Shown here: positions 15,881 to 25,177 of the stretch, piece by piece
How the letters are laid out: every line of letters starts with the position of its first letter
Numbering within the stretch: the stretch's first letter is position 1
From: Lachnospiraceae bacterium OF09-6
Lineage (GTDB): Bacteria; Bacillota; Clostridia; Lachnospirales; Lachnospiraceae
Assembly: GCA_003435055.1 (NCBI GenBank)
Contig: QUMM01000020.1
Span: 1 to 58,284 of the forward strand
DNA length: 58,284 nt
Reading direction: 5' to 3'
Position numbers and translations under genes: made by a program
Notes under the pieces: model-generated
Databases searched by the model: none
Told to the model about the DNA's origin: nothing
The model's input: only the letters and a program-made list of their open reading frames with translations

Positions 15881-17599
15881 CTACATTTTCCGGAATCTCT
15901 GATAGCGATGCTCCGTCAGTTCTTCTTCCAACATGTTTCCATATTGATTCAGGAATCGTTTTATCTCCTCTTCCATTGGACCGGTCACAAGATACAGATT
16001 TTCCCTGCTAAAGCCTTCTGGCTCGGAAATCACGTTATCCACAATTCCCTGTTTTTTTAAACAATCCGATGTGAGTTTCATTACTTTTGCCGCTTCTTTT
16101 GCTTTTGTACTGTCTTTCCACAGAATGCTGGCAAAGCCTTCCGGTGACAAAATGGAATAGATGGCGTTTTCCAGCATCCACACTTCATCAGAGGTTGCCA
16201 GAGCCAGCGCTCCGCCGCTGCCGCCTTCTCCAATAATTACGGTCAGGATCGGGACCTTCAGAGCCGACATCTCATAAATATTCCGTGCAATGGCTTCCCC
16301 CTGTCCACGTTCCTCTGCCTCAATTCCGCAAAAAGCTCCCGGTGTATCCACAAAACAGATCACCGGTCTGTGAAACTTTTCTGCCTGTTTCATCAGGCGC
16401 AGCGCTTTACGGTAGCCATCCGGCTTCGGCATTGCAAAATTGCGCTGTATATTTTCTCTGGTACTGCTGCCTTTTTCCTGTGCAATGACCGTTACAGCTC
16501 TGTCTCCAAAGGAAGCAATTCCACCAATGATGGCAGAATCATCCCCATACAGACGATCCCCGTGAAATTCCTGAAAATTCGTAAATAATGCCTGGATATA
16601 GTCGCTTCCAACCGGGCGGTCTTTCTTTCTGGAAAGCAGCACCCGGTCCCAGGCCTCCTTCTTCTGTACTGATACATGAGATTTCTCAGTTCGATCTTCC
16701 GATGCCTTCGATTCTGCCGCTTCCTGGCTTTGTTCTTCCCAGGCTGCTTTGCCATGCATCTGCAGCAGATCTCCCAGTACTTTTCGCATCCGTGACCGCT
16801 CTACAATTGCATCCAGGAATCCATGCTCCAGCAGAAATTCTGCTCTCTGGAATCCCTTTGGCAGCTTCTGTCGGATAGTCTGTTCAATGACACGTGGTCC
16901 TGCAAATCCAATCAGTGCGCCTGGCTCTGCCAGAATAATATCCCCCAGCATGGCAAAACTGGCCGTCACTCCTCCTGTGGTTGGATCCGTCAGCACACTG
17001 ATATAAAGCAGTCCCGCATCACTGTGACGCTTCAACGCTGCGGAGGTCTTTGCCATCTGCATCAGCGAGGTAATCCCCTCCTGCATTCTGGCTCCTCCTG
17101 AACAGCAGAACAGAATCACCGGAAGCTGCTCTTCCGTAGCCCGTTCCACAGCACAGGCAATTTTTTCTCCAACATTTTCTCCCATACTGGCCATCAAAAA
17201 ACGGCCATCGCATACTCCAATGACCGTTTCTGTTCCATGAATGCTTCCCTTTCCGGTCACAACCGCTTCATCCAGCCCGGTTCTGGCTTTCATGGCAGCC
17301 AGTTTCTCCGGGTATCCACGATACTCCATCGGATTCTGCTCCGGCATAGTCTCATTCCATTCCTGAAAGCTGCCTTCATCCAGAATCATGTCCAGGCGCC
17401 GGTATGCAGGCACATGAAAATAGCCTCCACATTTGGGACAGATATAGTATCCCTGTTCTGCGTCTTCTGCTATGATCGCTTTCCCACACTGATTGCATTT
17501 TCGCATCAACCCTTCCGGCACTTCCGGGCCGGCCTGTCTGTGTGCGATCCGTTTCATGGAAGTGCCGCGGTTTTTCTTAAACATATTATCCAGTTTCAT
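15881..17599 (-). CDS. accDA: acetyl-CoA carboxylase carboxyltransferase, beta-alpha fusion
   Basis: Transfers the carboxyl group from carboxybiotin to acetyl-CoA to give malonyl-CoA. 572 residues joining AccD and AccA in one chain. N-terminal half: zinc ribbon CNQCGKAII...CPKCGGYF (about residues 35-60), then the crotonase-like beta domain (RMQEGITSLMQMAKTSAAL, TDPTTGGVTASFAMLGDI). After a charged linker (about 285-320), the alpha domain: DRPVGSDYIQALFTNFQEFHGDR, RKALRLMKQAEKF, PVICFVDTPGAF, IGEGGSGGALALA and SILSPEGFASILWKD. Most bacteria encode two proteins. Start ATG overlaps the accC stop (ATGA). Confidence 0.94.
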   Translation of the reverse strand: MKLDNMFKKNRGTSMKRIAHRQAGPEVPEGLMRKCNQCGKAIIAEDAEQGYYICPKCGGYFHVPAYRRLDMILDEGSFQEWNETMPEQNPMEYRGYPEKLAAMKARTGLDEAVVTGKGSIHGTETVIGVCDGRFLMASMGENVGEKIACAVERATEEQLPVILFCCSGGARMQEGITSLMQMAKTSAALKRHSDAGLLYISVLTDPTTGGVTASFAMLGDIILAEPGALIGFAGPRVIEQTIRQKLPKGFQRAEFLLEHGFLDAIVERSRMRKVLGDLLQMHGKAAWEEQSQEAAESKASEDRTEKSHVSVQKKEAWDRVLLSRKKDRPVGSDYIQALFTNFQEFHGDRLYGDDSAIIGGIASFGDRAVTVIAQEKGSSTRENIQRNFAMPKPDGYRKALRLMKQAEKFHRPVICFVDTPGAFCGIEAEERGQGEAIARNIYEMSALKVPILTVIIGEGGSGGALALATSDEVWMLENAIYSILSPEGFASILWKDSTKAKEAAKVMKLTSDCLKKQGIVDNVISEPEGFSRENLYLVTGPMEEEIKRFLNQYGNMLEEELTEHRYQRFRKM

Positions 17600-18933
17600 A
17601 ATGATATCCTTCTGATAAAGTCTGTGTCTGTAGTTCCATTTACAAAATCCGGATGAGTGACGATTCCATACTGATAATCTACATTCGTATCAATTCCTTC
17701 GATAATCACTTCGCCAAGTGCGCTGCGCAGCTTATCTATGGCTTCTTTCCGATTGTGTGCCCATACAATCAGCTTGGCAATCATGGAATCGTAATATGGC
17801 GTGATGGTATAGCCGCTGTAAATGGCTGTATCGATCCGTACCCCTTTTCCACCTGGAAGATACATATCCTGAATCGTTCCCGGTGACGGTCGGAAGTTCT
17901 TTTCCGGGTTTTCCGCATTAATACGGCATTCAATGGCATGACCGGTAATGTGAATATCCTTCTGGGTAAACTGAAGCGGCTCTCCTGCCGCAATACGGAT
18001 CTGTGCTTTGATCAGATCAATGCCTGTCACACATTCCGTTACCGGATGTTCTACCTGAATACGGGTATTCATTTCCATAAAATAAAAACTGCCATTTGGC
18101 TCCAGAAGGAACTCAATCGTTCCGGCATTGGTATAACCTGCCGCCATGGCTGCTTTCACAGCAGCATCTCCCATCTTTGCCCGTAAATCTTCTGACAGAG
18201 CCGGAGAAGGTGATTCTTCAATCAGCTTCTGGTGATTTCTCTGGATCGAACAGTCACGCTCTCCCAGATGCACTACATTACCATACCTGTCCGCAAGAAT
18301 CTGAAATTCAATATGCCGCGGATGCAGCACCAGATGTTCCAGATACATGGTGTTGTCATGAAAAGCATTTTCTGTCTCTTTTTGTGCCATCTGAAATGCA
18401 GCTTCAAACTCTTCCGGTGTATAGACTTCCCTCATGCCTTTTCCGCCGCCCCCAAGGGCTGCCTTAATCATGATCGGGTATCCGATCTCTTCTGCCAGAC
18501 GTTTTCCTTCTTCTGCTGTATACACGGCTTCCTGGCTTCCAGGAATCACTGGTACTCCTGCTGCAATCATGGTATTTCTGGCTTCCTGTTTATTCCCCAG
18601 TCTGGCAATCGTTCCGGAATCCGGTCCAATAAACGTGATGTTGCACTGTTCACAAAGTTCTGCAAACCTGCTGTTTTCAGACAAAAATCCAAATCCTGGG
18701 TGAATGGCATCCGCTCCGCTGACAATGGTTGCACTGATGATGCGCTCCATATCCAGATAGCTTTCGGAAGAAGCTGCCGGCCCGATACAGATGGCTTCAT
18801 CTGCCAGTTTTGTGTGCAGTGCTTCTTTGTCTGCTTCCGAATACACTGCTACCGTTTCAATCCCCATTTCCCGGCATGCACGTATAATGCGAACCGCAAT
18901 TTCCCCGCGGTTGGCAATGAGTATTTTCTTCAT
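17596..18933 (-). CDS. accC: biotin carboxylase subunit of acetyl-CoA carboxylase
   Basis: ATP-dependent carboxylation of biotin on AccB. 445 residues, the normal size. N-terminal MKKILIANRGEIAVRIIRACREMGIETVAVYS; ATP-grasp segments GYPIMIKAALGGGGKGMR, HIEFQILADRYGNVVHLGERDCSIQRNHQKLIEE and the catalytic MEMNTRIQVEHPVTE; C-terminal ECRINAENP and PYYDSMIAKLI. Directly followed by accDA (4-base overlap) and preceded by fabZ, so all subunits of the carboxylase (accB, accC, accDA) are in one transcript with the Fab enzymes that use malonyl-CoA. Confidence 0.97.
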   Translation of the reverse strand: MKKILIANRGEIAVRIIRACREMGIETVAVYSEADKEALHTKLADEAICIGPAASSESYLDMERIISATIVSGADAIHPGFGFLSENSRFAELCEQCNITFIGPDSGTIARLGNKQEARNTMIAAGVPVIPGSQEAVYTAEEGKRLAEEIGYPIMIKAALGGGGKGMREVYTPEEFEAAFQMAQKETENAFHDNTMYLEHLVLHPRHIEFQILADRYGNVVHLGERDCSIQRNHQKLIEESPSPALSEDLRAKMGDAAVKAAMAAGYTNAGTIEFLLEPNGSFYFMEMNTRIQVEHPVTECVTGIDLIKAQIRIAAGEPLQFTQKDIHITGHAIECRINAENPEKNFRPSPGTIQDMYLPGGKGVRIDTAIYSGYTITPYYDSMIAKLIVWAHNRKEAIDKLRSALGEVIIEGIDTNVDYQYGIVTHPDFVNGTTDTDFIRRISL

Positions 18934-18949
18934 CGCATATTTCCTCTTC

Positions 18950-19378
18950 TTATCCCACCATAAAGGTCAGTTCTGCACTGACTACTACTTTTCCATCTAC
19001 GGAAGCCACTGCTTCTCCTACGCCTACCGGTCCTTTGGACTTGATAATCCGGGTCTCCAGGCGCAGCTTATCTCCCGGCACGACTTTTCCACGAAACTTG
19101 CACTTTTGAATTCCGCCAAAATATGCCGTCTTTCCTTTGTTTTCTTCCATACTTAAAATAGCCACTGCTCCTGCCTGAGCCAGAGCTTCCACGGTGAGCA
19201 CTCCAGGCATCACCGGTTCCTGTGGAAAATGTCCGGCAAAAAATTCTTCCCGATAAGATACGCATTTGTATGCAATGGCATACTGTCCCGGTTCATAATC
19301 TTCTACATAATCCAGCAGCAAAAATGGATGCCGGTGAGGAATGATCTGCTGGATCTGCTTAATATCTAAATGTTTCAT
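18950..19378 (-). CDS. fabZ: 3-hydroxyacyl-ACP dehydratase
   Basis: Hot-dog fold dehydratase of fatty-acid elongation, 142 residues. N-terminal IQQIIPHRHPFLLLDYVEDYEPG holds the PHRxPFLLLD signature. The active-site FAGHFPQEPVMPGVLTVEALAQAGAV supplies His and Glu. The C-terminus carries the usual beta strands with KCKFRGKVVPGDKL. No FabA is present, so unsaturated chains, if made, would need FabM, FabN or another route not seen here. Cytosolic. Confidence 0.96.
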   Translation of the reverse strand: MKHLDIKQIQQIIPHRHPFLLLDYVEDYEPGQYAIAYKCVSYREEFFAGHFPQEPVMPGVLTVEALAQAGAVAILSMEENKGKTAYFGGIQKCKFRGKVVPGDKLRLETRIIKSKGPVGVGEAVASVDGKVVVSAELTFMVG

Positions 19379-19395
19379 ACTCTGTCCTTTTGTTA

Positions 19396-19824
19396 CTATT
19401 CTAATCGGAACAATGGCTGACCATATTCTATCGGCTGGCCATTTTCCACGAATATCTCTGTTATAGTTCCGTCATAATCACTTTCGATCTCGTTCATCAG
19501 CTTCATAGCCTCTACGATAGCCAGTACCTGGCCTTTTCTGACGGTGTCTCCCACCTGCACGAAAGCCTCTGCATCTTCTGCCGGTGCGGCATAAAATACT
19601 CCTACCAGCGGAGAAGTGATTACTTTCTTCGTTTCTGTCACTGGCTGATTCTGCTCTGTATGATCAGAAGCACTGTTCTCTGTCACCTGTTCCTTCTGCT
19701 GAATCACAGTTTTTCCCTGCTTCTTTTCCAGTCTGACTGTCATACCGCTTTCTTCATAGGAAAATCCGGTCAAATTCGATGCAGAGACAGTATTGACCAG
19801 TCGGATTATCTGTTCAATATCCAT
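19396..19824 (-). CDS. accB: biotin carboxyl carrier protein of acetyl-CoA carboxylase
   Basis: Carries biotin between AccC and AccDA. 142 residues. N-terminal helix region (IEQIIRLVNTVSASNLTGFSYEESGMTVRLEKK), a Gln/Thr/Glu-rich linker (about 40-65), and a C-terminal biotinyl domain with the lysine motif VEAMKLMNEIESDY and a final EYGQPLFRLE. 17 bases upstream of fabZ. Confidence 0.95.
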   Translation of the reverse strand: MDIEQIIRLVNTVSASNLTGFSYEESGMTVRLEKKQGKTVIQQKEQVTENSASDHTEQNQPVTETKKVITSPLVGVFYAAPAEDAEAFVQVGDTVRKGQVLAIVEAMKLMNEIESDYDGTITEIFVENGQPIEYGQPLFRLE

Positions 19825-19845
19825 GTTCGGCTCCTTTCCGGTCTG

Positions 19846-21084
19846 TTATCCTCTGTATTTCTTCAAAACTAATGACGCATTGTGTCCGCCAAATCCCAGG
19901 GAATTCGTCATGACACAGTTCAGTTCTTTTTCTACTGGTGTCCCTAAGGTATAATTCAGATCGCACTCCGGATCCGTTTCTGTCGTTCCCACCGTCTGAT
20001 GAATATAACTGTCTTCTATGGATTTCACACAGGTGACAAATTCTACGCCACCGGCTGCTCCCAGAAGGTGACCAATCATAGACTTGGTGGAATTGATATA
20101 CAGATCTTTTGCTGCATCCCCAAAGGCCAGCTTCACTGCTCTGGTCTCAAACAGATCGTTATGGTGCGTACTGGTTCCATGGGCATTGATATAGTCCACT
20201 TCCTCCGGCTTTACTCCTGCCTCTTTCATGGCATATTCCATGGCTTTGGCCGCACCGCTTCCGTCCTCACATGGAGAAGTAATGTGGTAAGCATCTCCGG
20301 TGGCCCCATAACCTGCCAGTTCTGCATAGATATGTGCATTTCTGGCCAGTGCATGCTCCAGTTCTTCCAGTACCACCACGCCAGCTCCTTCTCCCAGGAC
20401 GAATCCACTGCGGTCTTTGTCAAATGGAATAGATGCCCTGGCAGGATCTGTGGATGTAGTCAGTGCTGTCAGATTGGTAAATCCGGCAATAGCTGTTGGT
20501 GTGATACTGCTCTCTGTTCCCCCTGCCAGCATTACCTCCGCATCTCCATACTGAATGGCCCGAAGTGCATCCCCGATACAGTTGGTACCGGAAGCACAGG
20601 CTGTCACCACATTGGTACACTTTCCTTTCAGGCCCAGCTGAATAGATACATTTCCGGCTGCCATATTGGAGATCATCAATGGCACCATGAGCGGATTCAC
20701 CCGTCCAGGTCCTTTCGTCAGGATCTTTTCATATTCTTTTTCAATGATGCTTAATGATCCGATTCCTGATCCGATGGTGACACCCACACGAAACGGATCT
20801 TCCTGTTCCATATCAAGTCCGGCATCTTCAAACGCCTCTTTTGACGCTGCTACCGCAAACTGGGAAAAGGTCTCCATTCTACGGGCCGCTCTTGCATCCA
20901 TGCGTTCTTTCGCATCAAAGTCCTTCACTTCTGCTGCCAGTTTTACTTTATAATTGGTTGTATCAAATTTTGTAATTGCTCCAATTCCGACTGTTCCTGA
21001 TTTGATGGAATGCCAGAATGCATCCACCGTATTCCCGATGGGCGTCACAGCACCCAGGCCGGTTACTACGACTCTTCTTTTCAT
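19846..21084 (-). CDS. fabF: 3-oxoacyl-ACP synthase II
   Basis: Condensing enzyme for chain elongation, 412 residues. Complete Cys-His-His triad: ACASGTNCIGDA (Cys about 165), NAHGTSTHHND (His about 305) and KSMIGHLLGAAG (His about 340), plus the C-terminal NSLGFGGHNASLVL loop. N-terminus MKRRVVVTGLGAVTPIGN is typical. fabG ends two bases upstream, so the pair is translationally coupled. Confidence 0.97.
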   Translation of the reverse strand: MKRRVVVTGLGAVTPIGNTVDAFWHSIKSGTVGIGAITKFDTTNYKVKLAAEVKDFDAKERMDARAARRMETFSQFAVAASKEAFEDAGLDMEQEDPFRVGVTIGSGIGSLSIIEKEYEKILTKGPGRVNPLMVPLMISNMAAGNVSIQLGLKGKCTNVVTACASGTNCIGDALRAIQYGDAEVMLAGGTESSITPTAIAGFTNLTALTTSTDPARASIPFDKDRSGFVLGEGAGVVVLEELEHALARNAHIYAELAGYGATGDAYHITSPCEDGSGAAKAMEYAMKEAGVKPEEVDYINAHGTSTHHNDLFETRAVKLAFGDAAKDLYINSTKSMIGHLLGAAGGVEFVTCVKSIEDSYIHQTVGTTETDPECDLNYTLGTPVEKELNCVMTNSLGFGGHNASLVLKKYRG

Positions 21085-21086
21085 AT

Positions 21087-21824
21087 TTAGATCATCCCTC
21101 CGTCTACATGCAGTACCTGTCCGGTGACATAGCGGGCATCCTCGGATGCCAGAAACGCCACAGCCGCAGCTACATCCTCCGGCTTTCCGAACGTCCCCAT
21201 AGGGATCTGTTTTCTGCTGTTTTCTTTTACTGCATCACTTAGTACTGCTGTCATTTCCGTGTCAATAAATCCCGGTGCAACAGCATTGACTGTGATGCCT
21301 CTGGAAGCCAGCTCCTTCGCTGCCGACTTTGTCAGACCGATAACACCCGCCTTAGATGCCGCATAGTTCGCCTGTCCCGCATTTCCTGCCACACCTACCA
21401 CAGATGCCATATTGATGATATGCCCCTTTTTCTGCTTTAGCATGTAGCGGGATGCAAAACGGATCATATGAAAGGTTCCCTTTAAATTGGTATCGATGAC
21501 ACGGTCAAAATCTTCTTCTGACATACGCATCAACAGGCCGTCTCTGGTAATTCCTGCATTATTCACCAACACATCAATGTGACCATTTTCTTCTATTACT
21601 TTTTCCACAAACCGCAGACAGCTGTCGAATTCTGCCACATTGCATTGGTAAATTTCCGCCCGGCCGCCTGTCTGCTCAATCTGATTCTTTACTTCTATAG
21701 CTGCCGCTTCTGAGCCATTATAATTGATGATGACTTTGTAACCGTCCCCGGCCAGACGCAGGGCAATCGCTTTTCCGATTCCTCTGGAAGCACCGGTAAC
21801 TACTGCTATTTTCTGTTCTGACAT
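21087..21824 (-). CDS. fabG: 3-oxoacyl-ACP reductase
   Basis: NADPH-dependent short-chain dehydrogenase, 245 residues. Cofactor loop VTGASRGIGKAIA at the N-terminus, NNAGIT, catalytic Ser at INMASVVGVAG and YAASKAGVIG (Tyr-x3-Lys), and PGFIDTEM. It overlaps the 3' end of fabD by 19 bases. Confidence 0.97.
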   Translation of the reverse strand: MSEQKIAVVTGASRGIGKAIALRLAGDGYKVIINYNGSEAAAIEVKNQIEQTGGRAEIYQCNVAEFDSCLRFVEKVIEENGHIDVLVNNAGITRDGLLMRMSEEDFDRVIDTNLKGTFHMIRFASRYMLKQKKGHIINMASVVGVAGNAGQANYAASKAGVIGLTKSAAKELASRGITVNAVAPGFIDTEMTAVLSDAVKENSRKQIPMGTFGKPEDVAAAVAFLASEDARYVTGQVLHVDGGMI

Positions 21825-22724
21825 ATCTGCTCCAAATCTTCCCAGCAGGATACATGATGTACCTGCACATTTCTATTTATTTTCTTTAAAAATCCTTCCA
21901 GGGTCTTTCCCGGTCCGATTTCCACAAAAGTATCCACACCATTTTTCAACATATATTCCATGCTCTGCATCCAGCGTACCGGCGAATACATCTGTCGCAC
22001 CAGAAGTTCCGGGATCTCCGATGCATCGATAATCTCACAGGCATTCACATTTGTCACATACGGAATCTGCAGTTTCTGAAATGTTACCTGCTCCAGTTCC
22101 TGTCTCAATGCAGCTCCTGCCGGTTCCAGCATCGGGGAATGAAAAGGCCCACTGACATTCAGCATCAGTGTCCGTCTGGCTCCGGCCTCTTTTAACCGGG
22201 CAGCTGCCTTCTCTACTGCAGCTGTTTTTCCGGTGATCACGATCTGCCAGGCAGTTGTAGTTCGCGATGGTAACGTCTGGGACCTCATTCAGAACTTCTT
22301 CGATCTTCTTTTCATCCAATGCCAGAATGGCACACATGGCACCTTCCCCAGCCGGTACAGTATTCTGCATCAGCATCCCTCTTTTTCGTACCAGCCGAAT
22401 GGCATCCAGATCGCTCATGGCACCTGCCACTGCAATGGCTGCATATTCTCCCAGACTCAGACCTGCAGTGATATCCGGCTTTACACCACGGCTCTCCAGT
22501 TCCCGGCACATGGCCAGATAAGTCGTCACCAGTGCTGCCTGGGTATATTCTGTCTGATCCAGTCTGGCATTTTCTTCAAAACAGAGAGCTTTCATATCCA
22601 GCCCCAGTGCTTCACTGGCTTTCTCAAACAGCTTTGCTGCCTGTGAACTATTCTCATAAAAGTCTTTTCCCATGCCACATTTCTGAACACCCTGTCCTGG
22701 AAAAAGAAATGCTGTCTTACTCAT
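21806..22724 (-). pseudogene. fabD: malonyl-CoA:ACP transacylase, frameshifted as read
   Basis: Loads malonyl groups on ACP. The N-terminal two thirds (22724 down to about 22255) read KTAFLFPGQGVQKCGMGKDF, nucleophile GLSLGEYAAI and VRKRGMLMQ, up to IANYNC. The rest continues in another frame (QIVITGKTAAVEKAA, the catalytic His in SGPFHSPML, and VEIGPGKTL). Restoring the expected NYNCPGQIVITG needs two C bases: TGCCTGGCAG in place of TGCCCTGGCCAG. All catalytic residues survive across the two frames. FabD is normally indispensable and the rest of the operon is intact, so a sequencing or assembly fault is the likely cause. The start overlaps the fabK stop. Confidence 0.9.
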
Positions 22725-23655
22725 ACATTCCCGTTCCTTTCAACAGTGCATCCGTCTCTGTCACCAGCTTCTGAATCAGTTTCTGGCAGGATAACTTCTC
22801 TTTCACCAGTCCGGCAATTTGTCCGGACATCACACTGCCATTTTTCACATCGCCTTCCACTACCGCTTTCCGCAGTCCGCCAAGTGCCAGAAGTTCCAGT
22901 TCTTCCATACTGGCTCCAGCATTTTCCAGCGCCAGATATTTCTTTGTCATATCATTTCGCAGGGCACGTACCGGATGACCGGTGGTTCTTCCGGTTACTC
23001 TAGTATCAATGTCTTTGGCACGAATGATCATGTCTTTATAGTTCTCATGTACCTGCGATTCTGTCGTTACAACAAAATGTGTTCCCATCTGCACACCTCT
23101 GGCGCCCAGCATAAAGGCCGCTGCAATGCCTCTGCCATCACCGATTCCTCCGGCTGCAATTACCGGAATCTCCACGGCATCCACCACCTGTGGCACCAGC
23201 GTCATGGTAGTGCTTTCGCCCACATGTCCACCAGATTCACAACCTTCTGCAACCACCGCATCGGCGCCTGCCCGCTGCATTCTCTTTGCCATAGCCACAG
23301 AAGCCACAACAGGAATCACTTTTACTCCGGCTTCTTTCCACATCTTCATATATTTTTCCGGGCTTCCGGCACCGGTGGTCACCACCTTCACGCCTTCTTC
23401 CACAATGACTTTTGCCACATCATCTGCATAAGGACTCATGAGCATAATGTTCACACCAAATGGTTTATCTGTCAGTGCCTTCGCCTTCTGAATCTGTTCT
23501 CTGACCCAGTCCGCCGGTGCACTGGCTGCACCGATCAGCCCAAGTCCGCCAGCTTCTGATACAGCTGCCGCCAGATGATGTTCCGCCACCCAGGCCATGC
23601 CACCCTGAATGATCGGGTATTCGATTCCAAGTAATTCTGTAATCTCTGTCTTCAT
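22717..23655 (-). CDS. fabK: enoyl-ACP reductase II (FabK)
   Basis: FMN- and NAD(P)H-dependent final reductase of the elongation cycle, 312 residues. TIM-barrel motifs: IIQGGMAWVAEHHLAAAVSEAGGLGLIG, GVNIMLMSP, VVTTGAGSP, GADAVVAEGCESGGHVG (the His region that marks FabK/NMO), IAAGGIGDGRGIAAAFMLGARGVQMGTHFV. It stands in the fab operon between acpP and fabD, as in Streptococcus. No fabI, fabL or fabV is seen, so this should be the triclosan-insensitive enoyl reductase of the cell. Confidence 0.95.
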   Translation of the reverse strand: MKTEITELLGIEYPIIQGGMAWVAEHHLAAAVSEAGGLGLIGAASAPADWVREQIQKAKALTDKPFGVNIMLMSPYADDVAKVIVEEGVKVVTTGAGSPEKYMKMWKEAGVKVIPVVASVAMAKRMQRAGADAVVAEGCESGGHVGESTTMTLVPQVVDAVEIPVIAAGGIGDGRGIAAAFMLGARGVQMGTHFVVTTESQVHENYKDMIIRAKDIDTRVTGRTTGHPVRALRNDMTKKYLALENAGASMEELELLALGGLRKAVVEGDVKNGSVMSGQIAGLVKEKLSCQKLIQKLVTETDALLKGTGMYE

Positions 23656-23674
23656 ATCAAAAAAACCTCTCGTC

Positions 23675-23899
23675 TTATTGATGCTCCTCTACGTATTTTG
23701 CAACGGCTCCAACCGTTGTCAGTGTTTCCAGGTCTTCTGTTGGAATCTCCACTCCAAACTCTTCTTCCAGTGCCATCACCAGCTCAAACAGATCCAGGGA
23801 ATCTACGCCCAGATCTTCTTTAAAAGAAGCTTCCTCTGTGATGGTGTTGATATCAATATTTAAGTTTTCTGCGATCATTTCTCTGATTTTTTCAAACAT
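23675..23899 (-). CDS. acpP: acyl carrier protein
   Basis: 74-residue acidic four-helix carrier of growing acyl chains. The phosphopantetheine serine lies in [19 protein letters not shown] (about residue 36). Placed between fabH and fabK with a clear ribosome site. Confidence 0.97.
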   Translation of the reverse strand: MFEKIREMIAENLNIDINTITEEASFKEDLGVDSLDLFELVMALEEEFGVEIPTEDLETLTTVGAVAKYVEEHQ

Positions 23900-23929
23900 G
23901 TTTCTAATCTCCTTTTTTCTATTTTGGGG

Positions 23930-24895
23930 TTACCACTCAAGGATACTGGCTCCCCAGGTCAATCCCGCCCCAAATCCGGCGAGTATGATCTTCTGTCCTT
24001 TTTGAAGTTTTTGATCCCGGTTCATTTCGTCCAGCAGAATCGGTATGCTGGCCGATGAGGTATTGCCATATTCCTGCATATTCATCGGGAATTTTTCCAA
24101 TGGCTGCTGCAGATGCCTGCTGACTGCTTCTACGATCCGGCGGTTGGCCTGATGCAAAATTATCCAGTCAATCTCTTCCAGCCTCAATCCGTTCTTATCC
24201 AGCACTTCACGAATCACTCCCGGCACCTGACGCACAGCAAATTTGAATACCGCCTGTCCATCCATCTGCATCTGATATTCTTCCGGATGAGACATCTGCC
24301 ATTCTTTTGCTCCGTCAAGATAGCTTCTGCATCTGAGTGCCTCTCCTCTGCTTCCATCGGAATGTGCTGCCGGTAGAAAGCCTGTACCTTCTTCAGACCG
24401 CAAAACTGCTGCCCCTGCTCCGTCTCCAAACAAAATGCAGGTTCCTCGATCCCTCCAGTTCACCAGATGAGACAGACATTCACTTCCGATGATCAGTGCA
24501 CTCCGATAGATACCAGTCTGAAGATAGGCCTGCGCATTCTGATAAGCCAGTACAAATCCGGTACATGCTGCACTTAAGTCATAACACACGGCATTCACTG
24601 CACCGATCTTTTTCTGTACCTCACAGGCTACGCCGGGAAGTACCACATTGGAAGAAATCGTGGATACAATCACCAGATCAATCTCTTCCGCTGACACCCC
24701 TGACTGCTTCAACGCTTTCTGCGCCGCTTCCACAGCAAGAGACACACAAGTCTCCTCCTTTGCGATATGTCTTCGGACAATACCGGTACGTTCACGGATC
24801 CATTCATCACTGGTATCCACGATTTGAGACAGATCATCATTATCCAGAACCTTTGTCGGAACCGCAGATCCCGTTCCGCATATTACTGCTTTCAT
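23930..24895 (-). CDS. fabH: 3-oxoacyl-ACP synthase III
   Basis: Initiates fatty-acid synthesis by condensing an acyl-CoA with malonyl-ACP. 321 residues. Triad: Cys in DLSAACTGFVLA (about 111), His in ILHQANRRIVEA and Asn in YGNTSSASIPI. N-terminal CGTGSAVPTKVLDN and WIRERTGIVRRHIAKEET are typical. First gene of the operon, with AAGGAG before ATG, behind an AT-rich regulatory stretch. Confidence 0.97.
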   Translation of the reverse strand: MKAVICGTGSAVPTKVLDNDDLSQIVDTSDEWIRERTGIVRRHIAKEETCVSLAVEAAQKALKQSGVSAEEIDLVIVSTISSNVVLPGVACEVQKKIGAVNAVCYDLSAACTGFVLAYQNAQAYLQTGIYRSALIIGSECLSHLVNWRDRGTCILFGDGAGAAVLRSEEGTGFLPAAHSDGSRGEALRCRSYLDGAKEWQMSHPEEYQMQMDGQAVFKFAVRQVPGVIREVLDKNGLRLEEIDWIILHQANRRIVEAVSRHLQQPLEKFPMNMQEYGNTSSASIPILLDEMNRDQKLQKGQKIILAGFGAGLTWGASILEW

Positions 24896-24924
24896 GAAAA
24901 TCTCCTTCTCGTATATGTGAGTTC

Positions 24925-24982
24925 ATATATTTGAGTCTCATATATTTTTAAATTAAATATATTTGACTTTCAAAGTATATAT
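24925..24982 (-). promoter_or_regulatory. fab operon promoter region with two FabT-like boxes
   Basis: Two dyads in an AT-rich stretch 30-90 bases before fabH. 24957-24982 contains a perfect TTTGA-CTT-TCAAA core (24962-24974) flanked by TATA on both sides. 24925-24946 reads ATATATTTGAG-n-CTCATATAT-like. FabT of streptococci and lactococci binds TTTGAnnnTCAAA-type palindromes before fab genes, and a FabT-like MarR gene is in this operon. The minus-strand TTGAAA of the first box could also be the -35 element. Confidence 0.65.
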
Positions 24983-25099
24983 GCAGATATTTCGTTTGTC
25001 AAGTATTTTTATTATCAAAATAATTTTTTCTTTTGATAGCGTTCTCTGTTCTCGCACTGCAGACGGATTTTTTCGTCTTTTGATAGTTCCTGCAAACAC

Positions 25100-25136
25100 A
25101 TAGAAAAGCCCCCGCTTTTGGCGAGAGCTTTTTATT
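25100..25136 (-). terminator. terminator of the amt gene
   Basis: On the minus strand AAGCTCTCGC pairs (two G-U) with GCGGGGGCTT over a CAAAA loop, followed by TTTTC. About 45 bases after the amt stop. Confidence 0.75.
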
Positions 25137-25177
25137 TATCCAAATATTTGGGAGGTTGGATTTTATTATTTTATTTT

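Noticed and set aside
25060..25090. GACG...CGTC hairpin followed by TTTT upstream of fabH, read as a terminator
   Set aside because: The stem is only four to five bases and no plus-strand gene precedes it; likely chance in an AT-rich region.
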